This document shows positions 1 through 7,727 of a stretch of DNA of 64,000 nucleotides, one piece after another. Location: NCBI RefSeq assembly GCF_016134045.1, contig NZ_CP065915.1, positions 434,001-498,000 on the forward strand, read 5' to 3'. The notes beneath the pieces were generated by a model, which worked only from the letters and a program-made list of their open reading frames with translations, did not search any database and was not told the origin of the DNA. A program made the translations under genes and the position numbers. Position 1 is the stretch's first letter, and the number at the start of each line of letters is the position of its first letter. This DNA comes from Pelagovum pacificum. GTDB taxonomy: Bacteria; Pseudomonadota; Alphaproteobacteria; Rhodobacterales; Rhodobacteraceae.

Positions 1-716
1 CCTGCCCGGACTTCGGGCGAGTTGCCGCGATTGCTGTGCGTGGCGGGGTGGAGCGCGCGGCGCAGGCTCGGCGGCAGGTCCAGGAGGTCGAGCAGCGGCG
101 CCGCCGGACCGTCCCGGTGGTCGTGGCTGGCGGCGAGCGGGGCTTCGATCACGTCGCAGGGCAGGCGGCGGCGAAGAATGGCGAGGCTGGTCGCAAGCGG
201 TGCGATGCTGTCGCGGAAGGTCGCCTCGTCCTCGGTCAGGCGACGGGATCGGAGGATGTGGCCGTGGACGGACGCGGTCCAGCCCGCCTGATCCCGCGTG
301 GTATAGAGAAACCGGATGTCGGCGTCGGGGAAGCGGCGGTGCAGTCCCTCATAGGTGGCGAGGGCCAGCGGCGCGGCGGCGCGGTAGGTCCGGATCGTGC
401 GGCCGAGGACGGTGCGATGTCCCGGCATCGCGCCTGACAGCCCTTCCCAGCTGAGCACGAGCGGGACCGGCTCGTCCGGCAGAACCGACAGCGCGCCGGT
501 CAGCGCTCCACGAAAGGCGCGCATCCGCCACGGGGCGGGGGCACGGCCATAGGCAACGGCGGCCCCCGCCGGGGCCGGCATGTCCTCTTTCAGCAGCAGC
601 CGGACGTGTCCCGAGAGGAGTTGCCGATTGCGGCGCAGGTGGTCCTGCAGGCTTGATGTGCCGGTCTTGTGGAAGCCGGCGTGGACGATCACGAGCCTCT
701 GCCGGCCCGTGGTCAT
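1..716 (-). CDS. Sulfotransferase family protein, partial (3' end beyond left edge)
   Basis: The frame is open from an ATG at 716 to the window edge, about 238 codons, so the C-terminus is missing. The N-terminus reads VHAGFHKTGTSSLQ, the 5'-phosphosulfate-binding P-loop of PAPS-dependent sulfotransferases, so the likely reaction is transfer of sulfate from PAPS to an unidentified hydroxyl acceptor. A later FLYTTRDQAGW stretch fits the 3'-phosphate-binding segment (R/S region) of the same fold. No signal peptide is visible. The start overlaps the stop of the upstream VOC gene by 4 bp (ATGA), so it is translationally coupled as the last visible gene of the ffh-rimM operon. The acceptor cannot be predicted. 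Confidence 0.8.
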   Translation of the reverse strand, partial: MTTGRQRLVIVHAGFHKTGTSSLQDHLRRNRQLLSGHVRLLLKEDMPAPAGAAVAYGRAPAPWRMRAFRGALTGALSVLPDEPVPLVLSWEGLSGAMPGHRTVLGRTIRTYRAAAPLALATYEGLHRRFPDADIRFLYTTRDQAGWTASVHGHILRSRRLTEDEATFRDSIAPLATSLAILRRRLPCDVIEAPLAASHDHRDGPAAPLLDLLDLPPSLRRALHPATHSNRGNSPEVRA

Positions 717-1132
717 GCGGCGATCCGGGTGCCGTCGGGCGGTTGAGTGGACGAGCCGAGCGATTGGGCAAACCGCAGCAGGTAGCCGTCCGGATCGGTC
801 ACGACGAATTGCCGCTGGCCGAGAAACAGCGGACCGGCGCGATACCAGACGTCCTCGACCCCGATGAAATGGCTGGGCACGCGCGCGGCCAGCGTGTCGA
901 CATCCTGCACCATGATCTGGAGGTGCATCCCCCGGCCGAGCGGTGGCTCCGCGGGCGCGACCATCCAGCTGGTGGGGCCGATCTCCTCGAGCATCAGCCG
1001 GGCGCCATTGAGATCGACGCAGGCGAAACCCTCGCGTTCATAAAGAACGGAGAAGCCGAGCGTGGAGATGTAGAAGTCGAGGCTGCGGGCAAGATCGAAG
1101 ACCCCGAACTCCGGCATCAGGACCGGGCTCAC
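713..1132 (-). CDS. VOC (glyoxalase/bleomycin-resistance fold) protein
   Basis: This 139-residue protein has the two beta-alpha-beta-beta-beta modules of the vicinal oxygen chelate fold: [19 protein letters not shown] in the first half and [16 protein letters not shown] followed by [15 protein letters not shown] in the second. The FxxxDPDGYxL ending is typical of bleomycin-resistance/glyoxalase-like members. Function within the fold is not predictable: it could be a binding or sequestering protein or a metal-dependent enzyme. It overlaps rimM upstream (4 bp) and the sulfotransferase downstream (4 bp), so it belongs to the same transcript. The small size and lack of a signal peptide suggest a cytoplasmic dimer. 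Confidence 0.8.
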   Translation of the reverse strand: MSPVLMPEFGVFDLARSLDFYISTLGFSVLYEREGFACVDLNGARLMLEEIGPTSWMVAPAEPPLGRGMHLQIMVQDVDTLAARVPSHFIGVEDVWYRAGPLFLGQRQFVVTDPDGYLLRFAQSLGSSTQPPDGTRIAA

Positions 1133-1647
1133 TCGCCATCCTCCGGGAAGGTGCCGGGGGGCGGGTCGGCGATGATGCGGCCCGCGGTCAGATCGACCGT
1201 CGGAACGGCGGCGCGGGTGAAGGGCAGCAACACGGTGGCCTTGAGGCCGGGGCCGTGGATTTCCAGCAGGTCGCCCGCGCCGTGGTCGTGAACGGCCTTC
1301 ACGGTGCCGAGCAGGCTGCCGCCGGTGTCGTGCACGGGCAGGCCGATCAGGTCCGTGTGGTAGAATTCGTCATCAGGCAGCGAGGGCAGCCGGTCGCGGT
1401 CGGCGAGCAGCGCGGTGCCGCGCAGCGCGTCGGCCTCTTCCTTGGTGGTGATGCCGTCGAGCCGGCCGATCAGTGCGCCCTTCGTCTCACCCGTCAGGAC
1501 AAGCTGGCTGAAGGTGCGGCCCGCCTCGGTGACGAACGGCAGGTAATCGGCGATGGCGCCGGGGTCGGCGCAGAAGCTCTTGATGCGGACCTCGCCCTTG
1601 ACGCCGTAGGCGCCGGCGATGGAGCCGACCGTGATCTTGTCGCTCAC
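1129..1647 (-). CDS. rimM: Ribosome maturation factor RimM
   Basis: This 172-residue protein begins [19 protein letters not shown], the conserved RimM N-terminal barrel signature, and continues with a PRC-type barrel ([39 protein letters not shown]). RimM binds ribosomal protein S19 and helps mature the 3' domain of 16S rRNA in the 30S subunit. The length is normal. It lies downstream of rpsP in the usual order, but an EVE gene is inserted between the two, and the usual next gene trmD does not follow in this window. It overlaps both neighbours by 4 bp. Confidence 0.95.
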   Translation of the reverse strand: MSDKITVGSIAGAYGVKGEVRIKSFCADPGAIADYLPFVTEAGRTFSQLVLTGETKGALIGRLDGITTKEEADALRGTALLADRDRLPSLPDDEFYHTDLIGLPVHDTGGSLLGTVKAVHDHGAGDLLEIHGPGLKATVLLPFTRAAVPTVDLTAGRIIADPPPGTFPEDGE

Positions 1648-2060
1648 GGGGTTACCCCCATAGCAGTCGCGATGCGGACGTAATCCTCGTCGGAGATGGA
1701 GAACTTGCCACCCCGGAAGGTCATGCCCCAGCTTCGCTTGTTGCGCACGAAGGTGAGGTCCTCGAGCATAGGGCGCACGGGGACCTCATCTGCGTCGTCG
1801 AAGGCGGCATCCCGCACCCAACGGGTGAGGCCGGGACGCCATTCCTTCTCGTAGGCCTTTTCGCCCGTCACCCGCGCATGGGTGACGAAGGCCTGGACCG
1901 GCTCGCCCTCGAAGTCGGACTTCGGGGCGTAGTAGATCACCGTGTCGCCGGGGGAGAGCGACCTGACGAGCGCCTCCTTGCCGTGGCCGAAGGCCACGAC
2001 GCCGGCTTCGCGGGCCGTCATGGCCTGCATGCGGTGAACCACGCCGATCCAGTGTGCCAT
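1644..2060 (-). CDS. EVE domain protein (UPF0310-like)
   Basis: This 138-residue protein matches the EVE fold, a PUA-like domain: it starts [22 protein letters not shown], has a [15 protein letters not shown] loop and ends with [19 protein letters not shown]. Some EVE/PUA-like domains bind modified nucleobases in DNA or RNA. Its position between rpsP and rimM makes an RNA-related role plausible, but that is inference. The stop overlaps the rimM start by 4 bp and the start lies 11 bp after rpsP, so it is fully embedded in the operon. Nothing suggests a restriction system around it. Confidence 0.8.
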   Translation of the reverse strand: MAHWIGVVHRMQAMTAREAGVVAFGHGKEALVRSLSPGDTVIYYAPKSDFEGEPVQAFVTHARVTGEKAYEKEWRPGLTRWVRDAAFDDADEVPVRPMLEDLTFVRNKRSWGMTFRGGKFSISDEDYVRIATAMGVTP

Positions 2061-2071
2061 CGAAGGTCGCC

Positions 2072-2470
2072 TTACTCGGCGGAATCTTCGGCGGGCGCTT
2101 CCTCGGCCGGGGCGGCGGCAGCCTCTTCGGAGGCTTTGGCTTTCTCGGCGCGGGCCGCAGCGCGTTCCTGCGCGGCTTTGCCGGGCTGGGCTTTCTGCGG
2201 GTTGTTGCGCTCTTTCTTGTCGAGCTTGCCGGCGGCCTCGAGGAAGCGGGAGACGCGGTCGGTCGGCTGCGCGCCCTGGTCGAGCCAGTGCTGCACGCGG
2301 TCCATGTCCATCTTCACGCGCTCTTCGCTGTCCTTGGGCAGGAGCGGGTTGTAGGTGCCGAGCTTCTCGATGAAGCGGCCGTCGCGCGGCATGCGCGAGT
2401 CGGAAGCGACGATCGAGTAGAACGGGCGCTTCTTGGAGCCGCCGCGGGCGAGACGGATTTTCATTGCCAT
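2072..2470 (-). CDS. rpsP: 30S ribosomal protein S16
   Basis: The 132-residue protein starts [21 protein letters not shown], the conserved S16 N-terminus, followed by [19 protein letters not shown]. After about residue 85 comes an alanine- and glutamate-rich tail (roughly residues 90-132) longer than in E. coli S16, a common state in alphaproteobacteria. S16 is an early-assembly 30S protein that binds 16S rRNA. The gene lies 48 bp downstream of the chorismate mutase gene and upstream of EVE-rimM. Codon choice is strongly C/G-ending, as expected for a highly expressed gene. Confidence 0.96.
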   Translation of the reverse strand: MAMKIRLARGGSKKRPFYSIVASDSRMPRDGRFIEKLGTYNPLLPKDSEERVKMDMDRVQHWLDQGAQPTDRVSRFLEAAGKLDKKERNNPQKAQPGKAAQERAAARAEKAKASEEAAAAPAEEAPAEDSAE

Positions 2471-2518
2471 GGTGTAGGTCCTTTCGAATGGCAGGGGCGG
2501 ATGGGGGCGACCCCCATC

Positions 2519-2845
2519 CTACGATTTGTGGCTTTCGTGGTGCTTGATGACTTCCTGGATGATGAAGGCCAGGAATTTCTTGGCGAATTCCGGGTCGAGA
2601 TCGGCCCGGCGCGCAAGGTCGGTGAGCCGTGCGATCTGTTTCTCCTCGCGGACGGGATCGGACGGCGGCAGGTCGTGATCGGCTTTCAGCCGGCCCACGG
2701 CCTGGGTGTGCTTGAAACGCTCGCCGAGCGTGTAGACGAGGATCGCGTCGAGACGGTCGATGCTCTCGCGATGCTCGGCCAGCAGGGCTGCGGCCCGCTC
2801 ATGCGGGGCGGCGGCCGAGTGGGGGCTCGTCTGGTCGGTCATCAT
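2519..2845 (-). CDS. Chorismate mutase (AroQ class)
   Basis: The 108-residue protein is all-helical and carries the AroQ pattern: ESIDRLDAILVYTLGERF (first helix), a mobile loop with VGRLKADHDLPPSDPVREEKQ, and a final helix KFLAFIIQEVIKHH. AroQ enzymes convert chorismate to prephenate for phenylalanine and tyrosine synthesis as intertwined dimers. I chose the ATG at 2845, whose ATGATGA overlaps the stop of the preceding GNAT gene; the frame is open further upstream but that region is inside the GNAT gene. A stand-alone chorismate mutase next to rpsP and GNAT genes is a familiar arrangement in Rhodobacteraceae. Confidence 0.85.
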   Translation of the reverse strand: MMTDQTSPHSAAAPHERAAALLAEHRESIDRLDAILVYTLGERFKHTQAVGRLKADHDLPPSDPVREEKQIARLTDLARRADLDPEFAKKFLAFIIQEVIKHHESHKS

Positions 2846-3384
2846 GCGATCTCCTGCTGGGGTGCGTCCGGGGCAGGGTGCCGCCAGATGCCGAGTGTGC
2901 CGTATGCGTCTGTCTCGAAGGTGCCTTCGAGGGTGCAGCCGAGGCGCTGTGCCAGCCGGACGGAGCGGACGTTGGCGGGGTCGATCCCGCTCATCACCGT
3001 GCTCCAGCCGAGCGTGTCGTAGACGAAGGCGCGCGCGGCCAACGCCGCTTCTGCGGCGACGCCACGGCCCTCGGCCTCGGCGAAGACGGTCCAGGCGATC
3101 TCGGGCTCCGGCCAGGCTTCGGGCTTGTAGGGGCCGACGACGCCGAGCGGTTCGTCCGTGATCTTGTCCGCGACGATCCAGCGGCCGTAGCCCCGGATCT
3201 GCCAATGACCGGCGATGGCGCAGAGCCGGTGAAAGCTCTCGCCCCGCTCGAACGGCCCGCCGACGGTGCGCGATCTCTCGGACAGGCCATAGGTCACGTA
3301 GGCCTCGAGGTCGCGGTCCTCGGGCGCGCGCAGGCGGAGGGTGTCCGTCTCGATCGTCGGGATATGACAGCTCACGCCGGTCAT
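2842..3384 (-). CDS. GNAT acetyltransferase, array member 6 (last transcribed)
   Basis: This 180-residue RimJ/RimL-type GNAT has LRLRAPEDRDLEAY at the N-terminus, GHWQIRGYGRWIV, WPEPEIAWTVF, the acetyl-CoA loop AEGRGVAAEA and a C-terminal ANVRSVRLAQRLG segment. The domain uses acetyl-CoA to acetylate an amine; this branch often modifies protein N-termini, but the substrate is unknown. It is closest by eye to member 2 (4941-5453), sharing GHWQIRGYG and the WRHP/YRHP ending. It overlaps member 5 by 4 bp and the chorismate mutase start by 4 bp. Confidence 0.85.
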   Translation of the reverse strand: MTGVSCHIPTIETDTLRLRAPEDRDLEAYVTYGLSERSRTVGGPFERGESFHRLCAIAGHWQIRGYGRWIVADKITDEPLGVVGPYKPEAWPEPEIAWTVFAEAEGRGVAAEAALAARAFVYDTLGWSTVMSGIDPANVRSVRLAQRLGCTLEGTFETDAYGTLGIWRHPAPDAPQQEIA

Positions 3385-3881
3385 GACGCCACCCTCACGC
3401 GGTGCCGCAGCACGAGACAGCCGAGCCCGCCGGGCGTCGCGGCCTGAGCGTCGCGTTCCGCGCCGAGGCGTTTGGCCAGCCGCAGCGCCGGGGCGTTGCC
3501 GCGGTCGATGTAACTGACGAGCGAGGGCAGATCGGCGATCAATGCGTCCCGCAGCGCGAGCGCGGCCTCGGTCGCGTAGCCCTTGCCCTCGGCGCCGTCG
3601 AACAGGAACCAGCCGAGTTCCGGCTCGGGGAAGTCAGGACCCTGGGTGATGTTCACGCCGCCGGCGAGCGTGCCATCTGCAGCTTCGATCATCAGCCCGC
3701 CGAAGCCGAAGAACTGCCAGCTTGCCGTGTCGTTGCAGAACCACGCCCACGCGGTCTCCGCCCCGTGCGGGCCGCTCATGAAGCGCGAGCGCGGACCGGC
3801 GAGGAAGTCGCGGTAGGCCGGGAAATCCTCGAAGCGGTAGGGACGCAGGGTCAGGCGTTCGGTGCGGATCGTCGGGATCAT
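3381..3881 (-). CDS. GNAT acetyltransferase, array member 5
   Basis: A 166-residue RimJ/RimL-type GNAT beginning MIPTIRTERLTLRPYRFEDF. It has the substrate-side ASWQFFGFGG strand, FPEPELGWFLF, an intact acetyl-CoA loop AEGKGYATEA and VSYIDRGNAPALRLAKRLG. The ATG at 3881 is preferred because it gives the same N-terminus and length as its paralogues and overlaps the upstream stop by 4 bp; longer versions of this frame would run through the neighbouring gene. Substrate unknown. Confidence 0.85.
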   Translation of the reverse strand: MIPTIRTERLTLRPYRFEDFPAYRDFLAGPRSRFMSGPHGAETAWAWFCNDTASWQFFGFGGLMIEAADGTLAGGVNITQGPDFPEPELGWFLFDGAEGKGYATEAALALRDALIADLPSLVSYIDRGNAPALRLAKRLGAERDAQAATPGGLGCLVLRHRVRVAS

Positions 3882-4378
3882 GGCCGCACCTCGTGCCGGT
3901 AGACGAGGTCGCTTGCCGTCGGACGCTCGGCGTCGTCGTCGCGCACCGCGCCGAGCGCTTCGGCCAGCCGGATCGAGCGGCTGTTCGGCGGGTCGATGTA
4001 GCTGACGAGCGAGGTGATCTGCGGCTGCACGGTGCCCCATTTCAGCGCGGCGCTCGCGGCTTCGCGGGCGATCCCGCGCCCCTCTGCGGCAGAGGTCAGG
4101 CACCAGCCGATCTCGGTCTCGGGGAACCACTCGTGACGGCCGAACCCGACGGAGCCGAGGTAGTCGCCGCTCTCCGTGGCGGTGATCGACCAGTAGCCGA
4201 ACCCGTGCAGTGTCCAGCCCGCCACTTCGCGCGAAAAGAAGTTCCACGCGTCGGCGCGAGACATCGGGCCGTCCATATACTGGCTGCGCAGGTCGCCGAG
4301 GATGGAATACATCCCCTCGAAGTCCGCCGCTTCCGGCGCGCGGAGCGTCAGCCGTTCCGTGGTCAGAACCGGGATCAT
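3878..4378 (-). CDS. GNAT acetyltransferase, array member 4
   Basis: A 166-residue RimJ/RimL-type GNAT beginning MIPVLTTERLTLRAPEAADF, followed by GWTLHGFGYWSI, WFPETEIGWCLT, the acetyl-CoA loop AEGRGIAREA and VSYIDPPNSRSIRLAEALG. It is the same size as member 5 and starts with the same MIP..TTERLTLR pattern, so these two are probably a recent duplication. Start and stop overlap neighbouring genes by 4 bp (ATGA). Substrate unknown. Confidence 0.85.
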   Translation of the reverse strand: MIPVLTTERLTLRAPEAADFEGMYSILGDLRSQYMDGPMSRADAWNFFSREVAGWTLHGFGYWSITATESGDYLGSVGFGRHEWFPETEIGWCLTSAAEGRGIAREAASAALKWGTVQPQITSLVSYIDPPNSRSIRLAEALGAVRDDDAERPTASDLVYRHEVRP

Positions 4379-4944
4379 GGCGCGACCTCCGGGAAACGGT
4401 AGACCAGCACCTCGGGATCGACGGGATGACGCGCGCCGTCCGCGACGCCGCCAAGCGCTTCGGCGAGCCGGATCGACTTGGCGTGATCCTCTGCGATGTA
4501 GGTTGCAAAGCCGCCGCGGCCGACCTGCGCGCGAGCCCAGTCGAGCATCGCGCGGCTCGCCTCGAGCGCATAGCCCTGGCCTTCGGCGTCCTTGCGGAAT
4601 AGCCAGCCGATCTCGCGCTCCGGATCGCCGTATTCCTGATCGAGCGAGACGAGGCCGAGTACGGTGCCCTTGCCCTTCAGCTCGACCGTCAGCGGGCCGA
4701 TGCCGCGCAGCAGCCACGACGCGACGAGTTGGCCGAAGTCGACCCACGCGTCCTCGGGCTCGAACGGGCCGCCGAACCCTTTCGCCTGCTCGGTCGTCCA
4801 GATCGGCGACAGCGCCTGCCAGTCCTCGATGCGCGGGGCGCGCAGAACCAGCCGCTCCGTCTCGATCCGGGGCAGGGCGGCGGCGAGGCGCGCGACGAGC
4901 GCGGCCGGCGCGCCCGTTGAAGGCTGTTCCCACGGCTGGATCAC
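4375..4944 (-). CDS. GNAT acetyltransferase, array member 3
   Basis: A 189-residue GNAT with an N-terminal extension of about 25 residues before RIETERLVLRAPRIEDW. It has SWLLRGIGPLTVEL, YGDPEREIGWLFR, the loop AEGQGYALEA and AKSIRLAEALGG. The start is a GTG at 4944, chosen because GTGA overlaps the upstream stop by 4 bp exactly as in the rest of the array and no in-frame ATG lies near. It is the most divergent of the five with an intact loop (ATYIAEDH replaces the VSYI..N motif). Substrate unknown. Confidence 0.82.
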   Translation of the reverse strand: MIQPWEQPSTGAPAALVARLAAALPRIETERLVLRAPRIEDWQALSPIWTTEQAKGFGGPFEPEDAWVDFGQLVASWLLRGIGPLTVELKGKGTVLGLVSLDQEYGDPEREIGWLFRKDAEGQGYALEASRAMLDWARAQVGRGGFATYIAEDHAKSIRLAEALGGVADGARHPVDPEVLVYRFPEVAP

Positions 4945-5453
4945 GGGCGATCCTCCGGGCGGGGATGGCGGTAGACAAGCGTCGGGCTCATACCCGGGCC
5001 GATGGCCTCTGGGTCGATGCTTGCGCCCAGCCGTTCGGCCAGCGCGCGGGAGCGGACGTTGGCGGGGGCGATGTAGCTGACGGCGGTGTCCCATCCGAGC
5101 GAGCCGAACACGTGGTCGAGTGCCGCCTGCGCGGCCTCGCGGGCGTAGCCCTTCCCCTCGTGGGCGTCGGTGAACATCATCCAGCCGACTTCACGCTCGG
5201 GCCAGCCGACGGGATACCACGGGCCGACGAGGCCGATGGCGTCATCACTGCCGGTCTCCGTGACGATGAACATGCCGTAGCCACGGATCTGCCAATGGCC
5301 GATCTCGGCGGCGAAGGTCCGCCAGACATGACCGTTCCATTGTTCGCCGCCAGTGTACTTCGCGCGCGGGCTCATCGCGTAGTCGAAGAACGCGGGCCAG
5401 TCACGTGCCTCGGGCGGGCGCAGGGTCAGGCGATCGGTGACGAGGACTGTCAT
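4941..5453 (-). CDS. GNAT acetyltransferase, array member 2
   Basis: A 170-residue RimJ/RimL-type GNAT starting MTVLVTDRLTLRPPEARDW, with IGHWQIRGYGMFIV, WPEREVGWMMF, the acetyl-CoA loop HEGKGYAREA and VSYIAPANVRSRALAERLG. Sequence features tie it to member 6 (shared GHWQIRGYG) and member 1 (shared VSYIAP.N). It is flanked by 4-bp overlaps on both sides, so its translation depends on member 1. Substrate unknown. Confidence 0.85.
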   Translation of the reverse strand: MTVLVTDRLTLRPPEARDWPAFFDYAMSPRAKYTGGEQWNGHVWRTFAAEIGHWQIRGYGMFIVTETGSDDAIGLVGPWYPVGWPEREVGWMMFTDAHEGKGYAREAAQAALDHVFGSLGWDTAVSYIAPANVRSRALAERLGASIDPEAIGPGMSPTLVYRHPRPEDRP

Positions 5454-6016
5454 TCCGTGTCCTCCGGGGCCGGGTGGCGCCAGATTTCGAGCGTGCGTCC
5501 GGCATCGTCGTTCCAGCTGCCATCGCGAAGCGCGCCCAGCCGTTTGGCGAGGCGGATCGACCGGTCGTTGCCGGGCGCGATGTAGCTGACGGCAGTGCGC
5601 CAGCCGTAGACCCAGTAGGCGAAGGACAGCGTCACAACCGCACCCTCGAAGGCGAGGCTGCGGCCCTCGTGCGCCGCGTCCCAGACGATCCACTTGATCT
5701 CGGGCTCCGGCTGGCCGTCGGGCTGCCACGGGCCGAAGATGCCGACGGGCTCACCCGTTTCGCGGAGTTCGGCGACGAACGGCCCGAACCCACGCGTCGC
5801 GCGCTGCGCGGCCATCGCGCGGAAGGAATGATCGGTCGCGCCGGTCTCTTCCGTCCAGCCCTGCGCGCGGGCGCGGTCGGAGCGGTAGAAGGCGGCGTGC
5901 GCCGTCGCGTGCGCCGAAGACGGCCGCACGTAGCGCATCTTGCGCGTGGCGAGCGGCAGGACCAGCTCGCCGAGCGGCAGCAATGCGCCGGGAAGGGAGA
6001 TCGCCTCCTGCTTCAT
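5450..6016 (-). CDS. GNAT-like protein, array member 1, with altered acetyl-CoA loop
   Basis: A 188-residue protein of the same family, first after ffh (31 bp gap). It keeps EPEIKWIVWDAAHEG and VSYIAPGNDRSIRLAKRLGAL. At the acetyl-CoA loop, where the other five copies read G-[KRQ]-G-x-A, it reads HEGRSLAFEG, with the second glycine replaced by serine. Its N-terminus also differs (MKQEAISLPGALLPLGELVL). It may bind acetyl-CoA poorly, or be a structural partner of the other members. That is inference; the rest of the fold looks whole and the reading frame is intact. Confidence 0.78.
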   Translation of the reverse strand: MKQEAISLPGALLPLGELVLPLATRKMRYVRPSSAHATAHAAFYRSDRARAQGWTEETGATDHSFRAMAAQRATRGFGPFVAELRETGEPVGIFGPWQPDGQPEPEIKWIVWDAAHEGRSLAFEGAVVTLSFAYWVYGWRTAVSYIAPGNDRSIRLAKRLGALRDGSWNDDAGRTLEIWRHPAPEDTE

Positions 6017-6047
6017 GCGCCGCGCACCTTATGAGCCCGCCGACAGC

Positions 6048-7544
6048 TCACTTCTTCTTGCCGAAGCCCGAGAGGCCCGAGGGCAGGCCGGCTCCACCAC
6101 CCAAACCGGGCATACCGCCGGCGCCGGGAGGCATCTGGCCCATCTTGCCGAGTTCGGCCTGTGCGGCGGCCATGTCGTCGGCCGAGGGGCCGCCCTTGCC
6201 GGTCATCTGGCGCATCATCTGCTTGAGCGCGCCGCCTTTGCCCATCTTGCCGATCTTCTTCATCATGTCGGCCATCTGGCGGTGCTGCTTGATGAGCTTG
6301 TTGAGCTCGCTCACCTCGAGGCCGGCCCCCGCCGCGATCCGCTTCTTGCGGGACGCCTGCAGGAGCTGCGGGTTCGCGCGTTCCTTCTTGGTCATGGAGT
6401 TGATGAGCGCGACCTGACGGCGGAGGATCGAATCGTCCATGCCGGCGGCGTCCATCTGCTTCTGCATCTTCCCCATGCCGGGCAGCATCGACATCATGCC
6501 TTCCATGCCGCCCATCTTCTGCATCTGCTCAAGCTGCATCTTCAGGTCGTTCATGTTGAACTGACCCTTCTGGAAGCGCTTCATCATGCGCTCGGCCTGT
6601 TCGGCCTCGAGCGTCTGCTGCGCCTTTTCCACCAGCGAGACGATGTCGCCCATGCCGAGGATGCGGCCGGCGATACGGTCGGCGTGGAATTCCTCGATCG
6701 CGTCCATCTTCTCGCCGAGGCCGACGAAGCGGATGGGCTTGCCGGTCACGGCACGCATCGACAGCGCGGCACCGCCGCGCCCGTCGCCGTCCATCCGGGT
6801 CAGCACAACCCCGGACACGCCGATCTTGTCGTCGAACTCTTCCGCGACGTTCACCGCGTCCTGACCGGTGAGGCCGTCGACCACGAGCAGCGTCTCGCGC
6901 GGGTTGGCGACGTCGCGCACGGCGGCGGCCTGCGCGATCAGTTCCTGGTCGATGTGCAGCCGGCCCGCGGTATCGAGCATGTAGACATCGTAACCGCCGA
7001 GGCTCGCCTGCGTCTTGGCGCGCTTGGCGATGGTGACAGGATCTTCGCCCTTGACGATCTGCAGGGTGTCGACCCCGATCTGCTGGCCGAGGATCGCCAG
7101 CTGCTCCATCGCGGCGGGGCGGTTCACGTCGAGCGACGCCATCAGCACGCGCTTGCCCTCGCGATCCTTCAGCCGCTTGGCGAGCTTGGCGGTGGTGGTC
7201 GTCTTGCCCGACCCCTGCAGGCCGACCATCAGGATCGGCGCGGGCGGGTTGTCGATCTTCAGCTTGCCGGGATCCGCGTCGCCCTGAAGGACACCGATCA
7301 GCTCGTCATGAACGATCTTCACGACCTGCTGGCCCGGCGTGACGGACTTCGTCACCGCCGCGCCGGTCGCCTTCTTCTCGACCGCCTTGATGAAGTCGCG
7401 GGCCACCGGAAGCGACACGTCCGCCTCTAGCAGGGCGACGCGGACCTCGCGGAGCGCCGTCTTCACGTCGTCTGCCGACAGGGCGCCCTGTTTCGTCAGG
7501 CGGTCGAAGACGCCGGAAAGGCGGTCTGACAGGTTCTCGAACAT
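6048..7544 (-). CDS. ffh: Signal recognition particle protein Ffh
   Basis: A 498-residue SRP54 GTPase. The N domain (about 1-90) is followed by the G domain with GLQGSGKTTTTAKLA (P-loop), DTAGRL (G3) and TRMDGDGRGGAALS, then a methionine-rich M domain (MEGMMSMLPGMGKMQKQMDAAGM) and a glycine-rich tail ending GFGKKK. Ffh with 4.5S RNA binds signal sequences of nascent membrane proteins and delivers ribosomes to FtsY. It is the first gene of the operon that runs through the GNAT array to rimM. The 4.5S RNA gene is not in this window. Confidence 0.97.
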   Translation of the reverse strand: MFENLSDRLSGVFDRLTKQGALSADDVKTALREVRVALLEADVSLPVARDFIKAVEKKATGAAVTKSVTPGQQVVKIVHDELIGVLQGDADPGKLKIDNPPAPILMVGLQGSGKTTTTAKLAKRLKDREGKRVLMASLDVNRPAAMEQLAILGQQIGVDTLQIVKGEDPVTIAKRAKTQASLGGYDVYMLDTAGRLHIDQELIAQAAAVRDVANPRETLLVVDGLTGQDAVNVAEEFDDKIGVSGVVLTRMDGDGRGGAALSMRAVTGKPIRFVGLGEKMDAIEEFHADRIAGRILGMGDIVSLVEKAQQTLEAEQAERMMKRFQKGQFNMNDLKMQLEQMQKMGGMEGMMSMLPGMGKMQKQMDAAGMDDSILRRQVALINSMTKKERANPQLLQASRKKRIAAGAGLEVSELNKLIKQHRQMADMMKKIGKMGKGGALKQMMRQMTGKGGPSADDMAAAQAELGKMGQMPPGAGGMPGLGGGAGLPSGLSGFGKKK

Positions 7545-7698
7545 GGGCGCGGGCCCCCTCGGTCAATTTCGGTCTCGCTCCGCATGTGGGAAGCGACGGA
7601 TCAAACGGCAAACGCCCCCGTGGGCGAAACTCGCTGACGGGGGGCGATCCCGACGCGGTGCCGGGACCGGAAGCTATTGCACTCCCGGAATTGCGCGC
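7545..7698 (-). other. Long ffh leader
   Basis: Between the predicted promoter at 7699-7727 and the ffh ATG there are about 150 nt without a gene. On the minus strand the leader can form several GC-rich hairpins, including GGTCCCGGCACCGCGTCGGGATC and CGCCCACGGGGGCG. No known riboswitch was recognised and no short upstream reading frame is convincing. A leader of this length ahead of an SRP/ribosome operon could carry attenuation or stability control, but nothing here proves it. Confidence 0.3.
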
Positions 7699-7727
7699 GT
7701 CCTAGTCCGCGCGACCGGTTTTGTCAA
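7699..7727 (-). promoter_or_regulatory. Predicted sigma-70 promoter of the ffh operon
   Basis: On the minus strand TTGACA (7727-7722) is separated by exactly 17 bp from TAGGAC (7704-7699). The -35 box is a perfect consensus and overlaps the TGA stop codon of the upstream gene at 7724-7726. Housekeeping alphaproteobacterial promoters tolerate a weak -10, so this is a good candidate for driving ffh and the following GNAT-rpsP-rimM genes. Confidence 0.55.

Noticed and set aside
2842..6016. GNAT genes as aminoglycoside resistance or toxin-antitoxin acetyltransferases
   Set aside because: They are RimJ/RimL-type by motif, are embedded in a housekeeping operon, and there is no RHH or other antitoxin gene or mobile-element sign.
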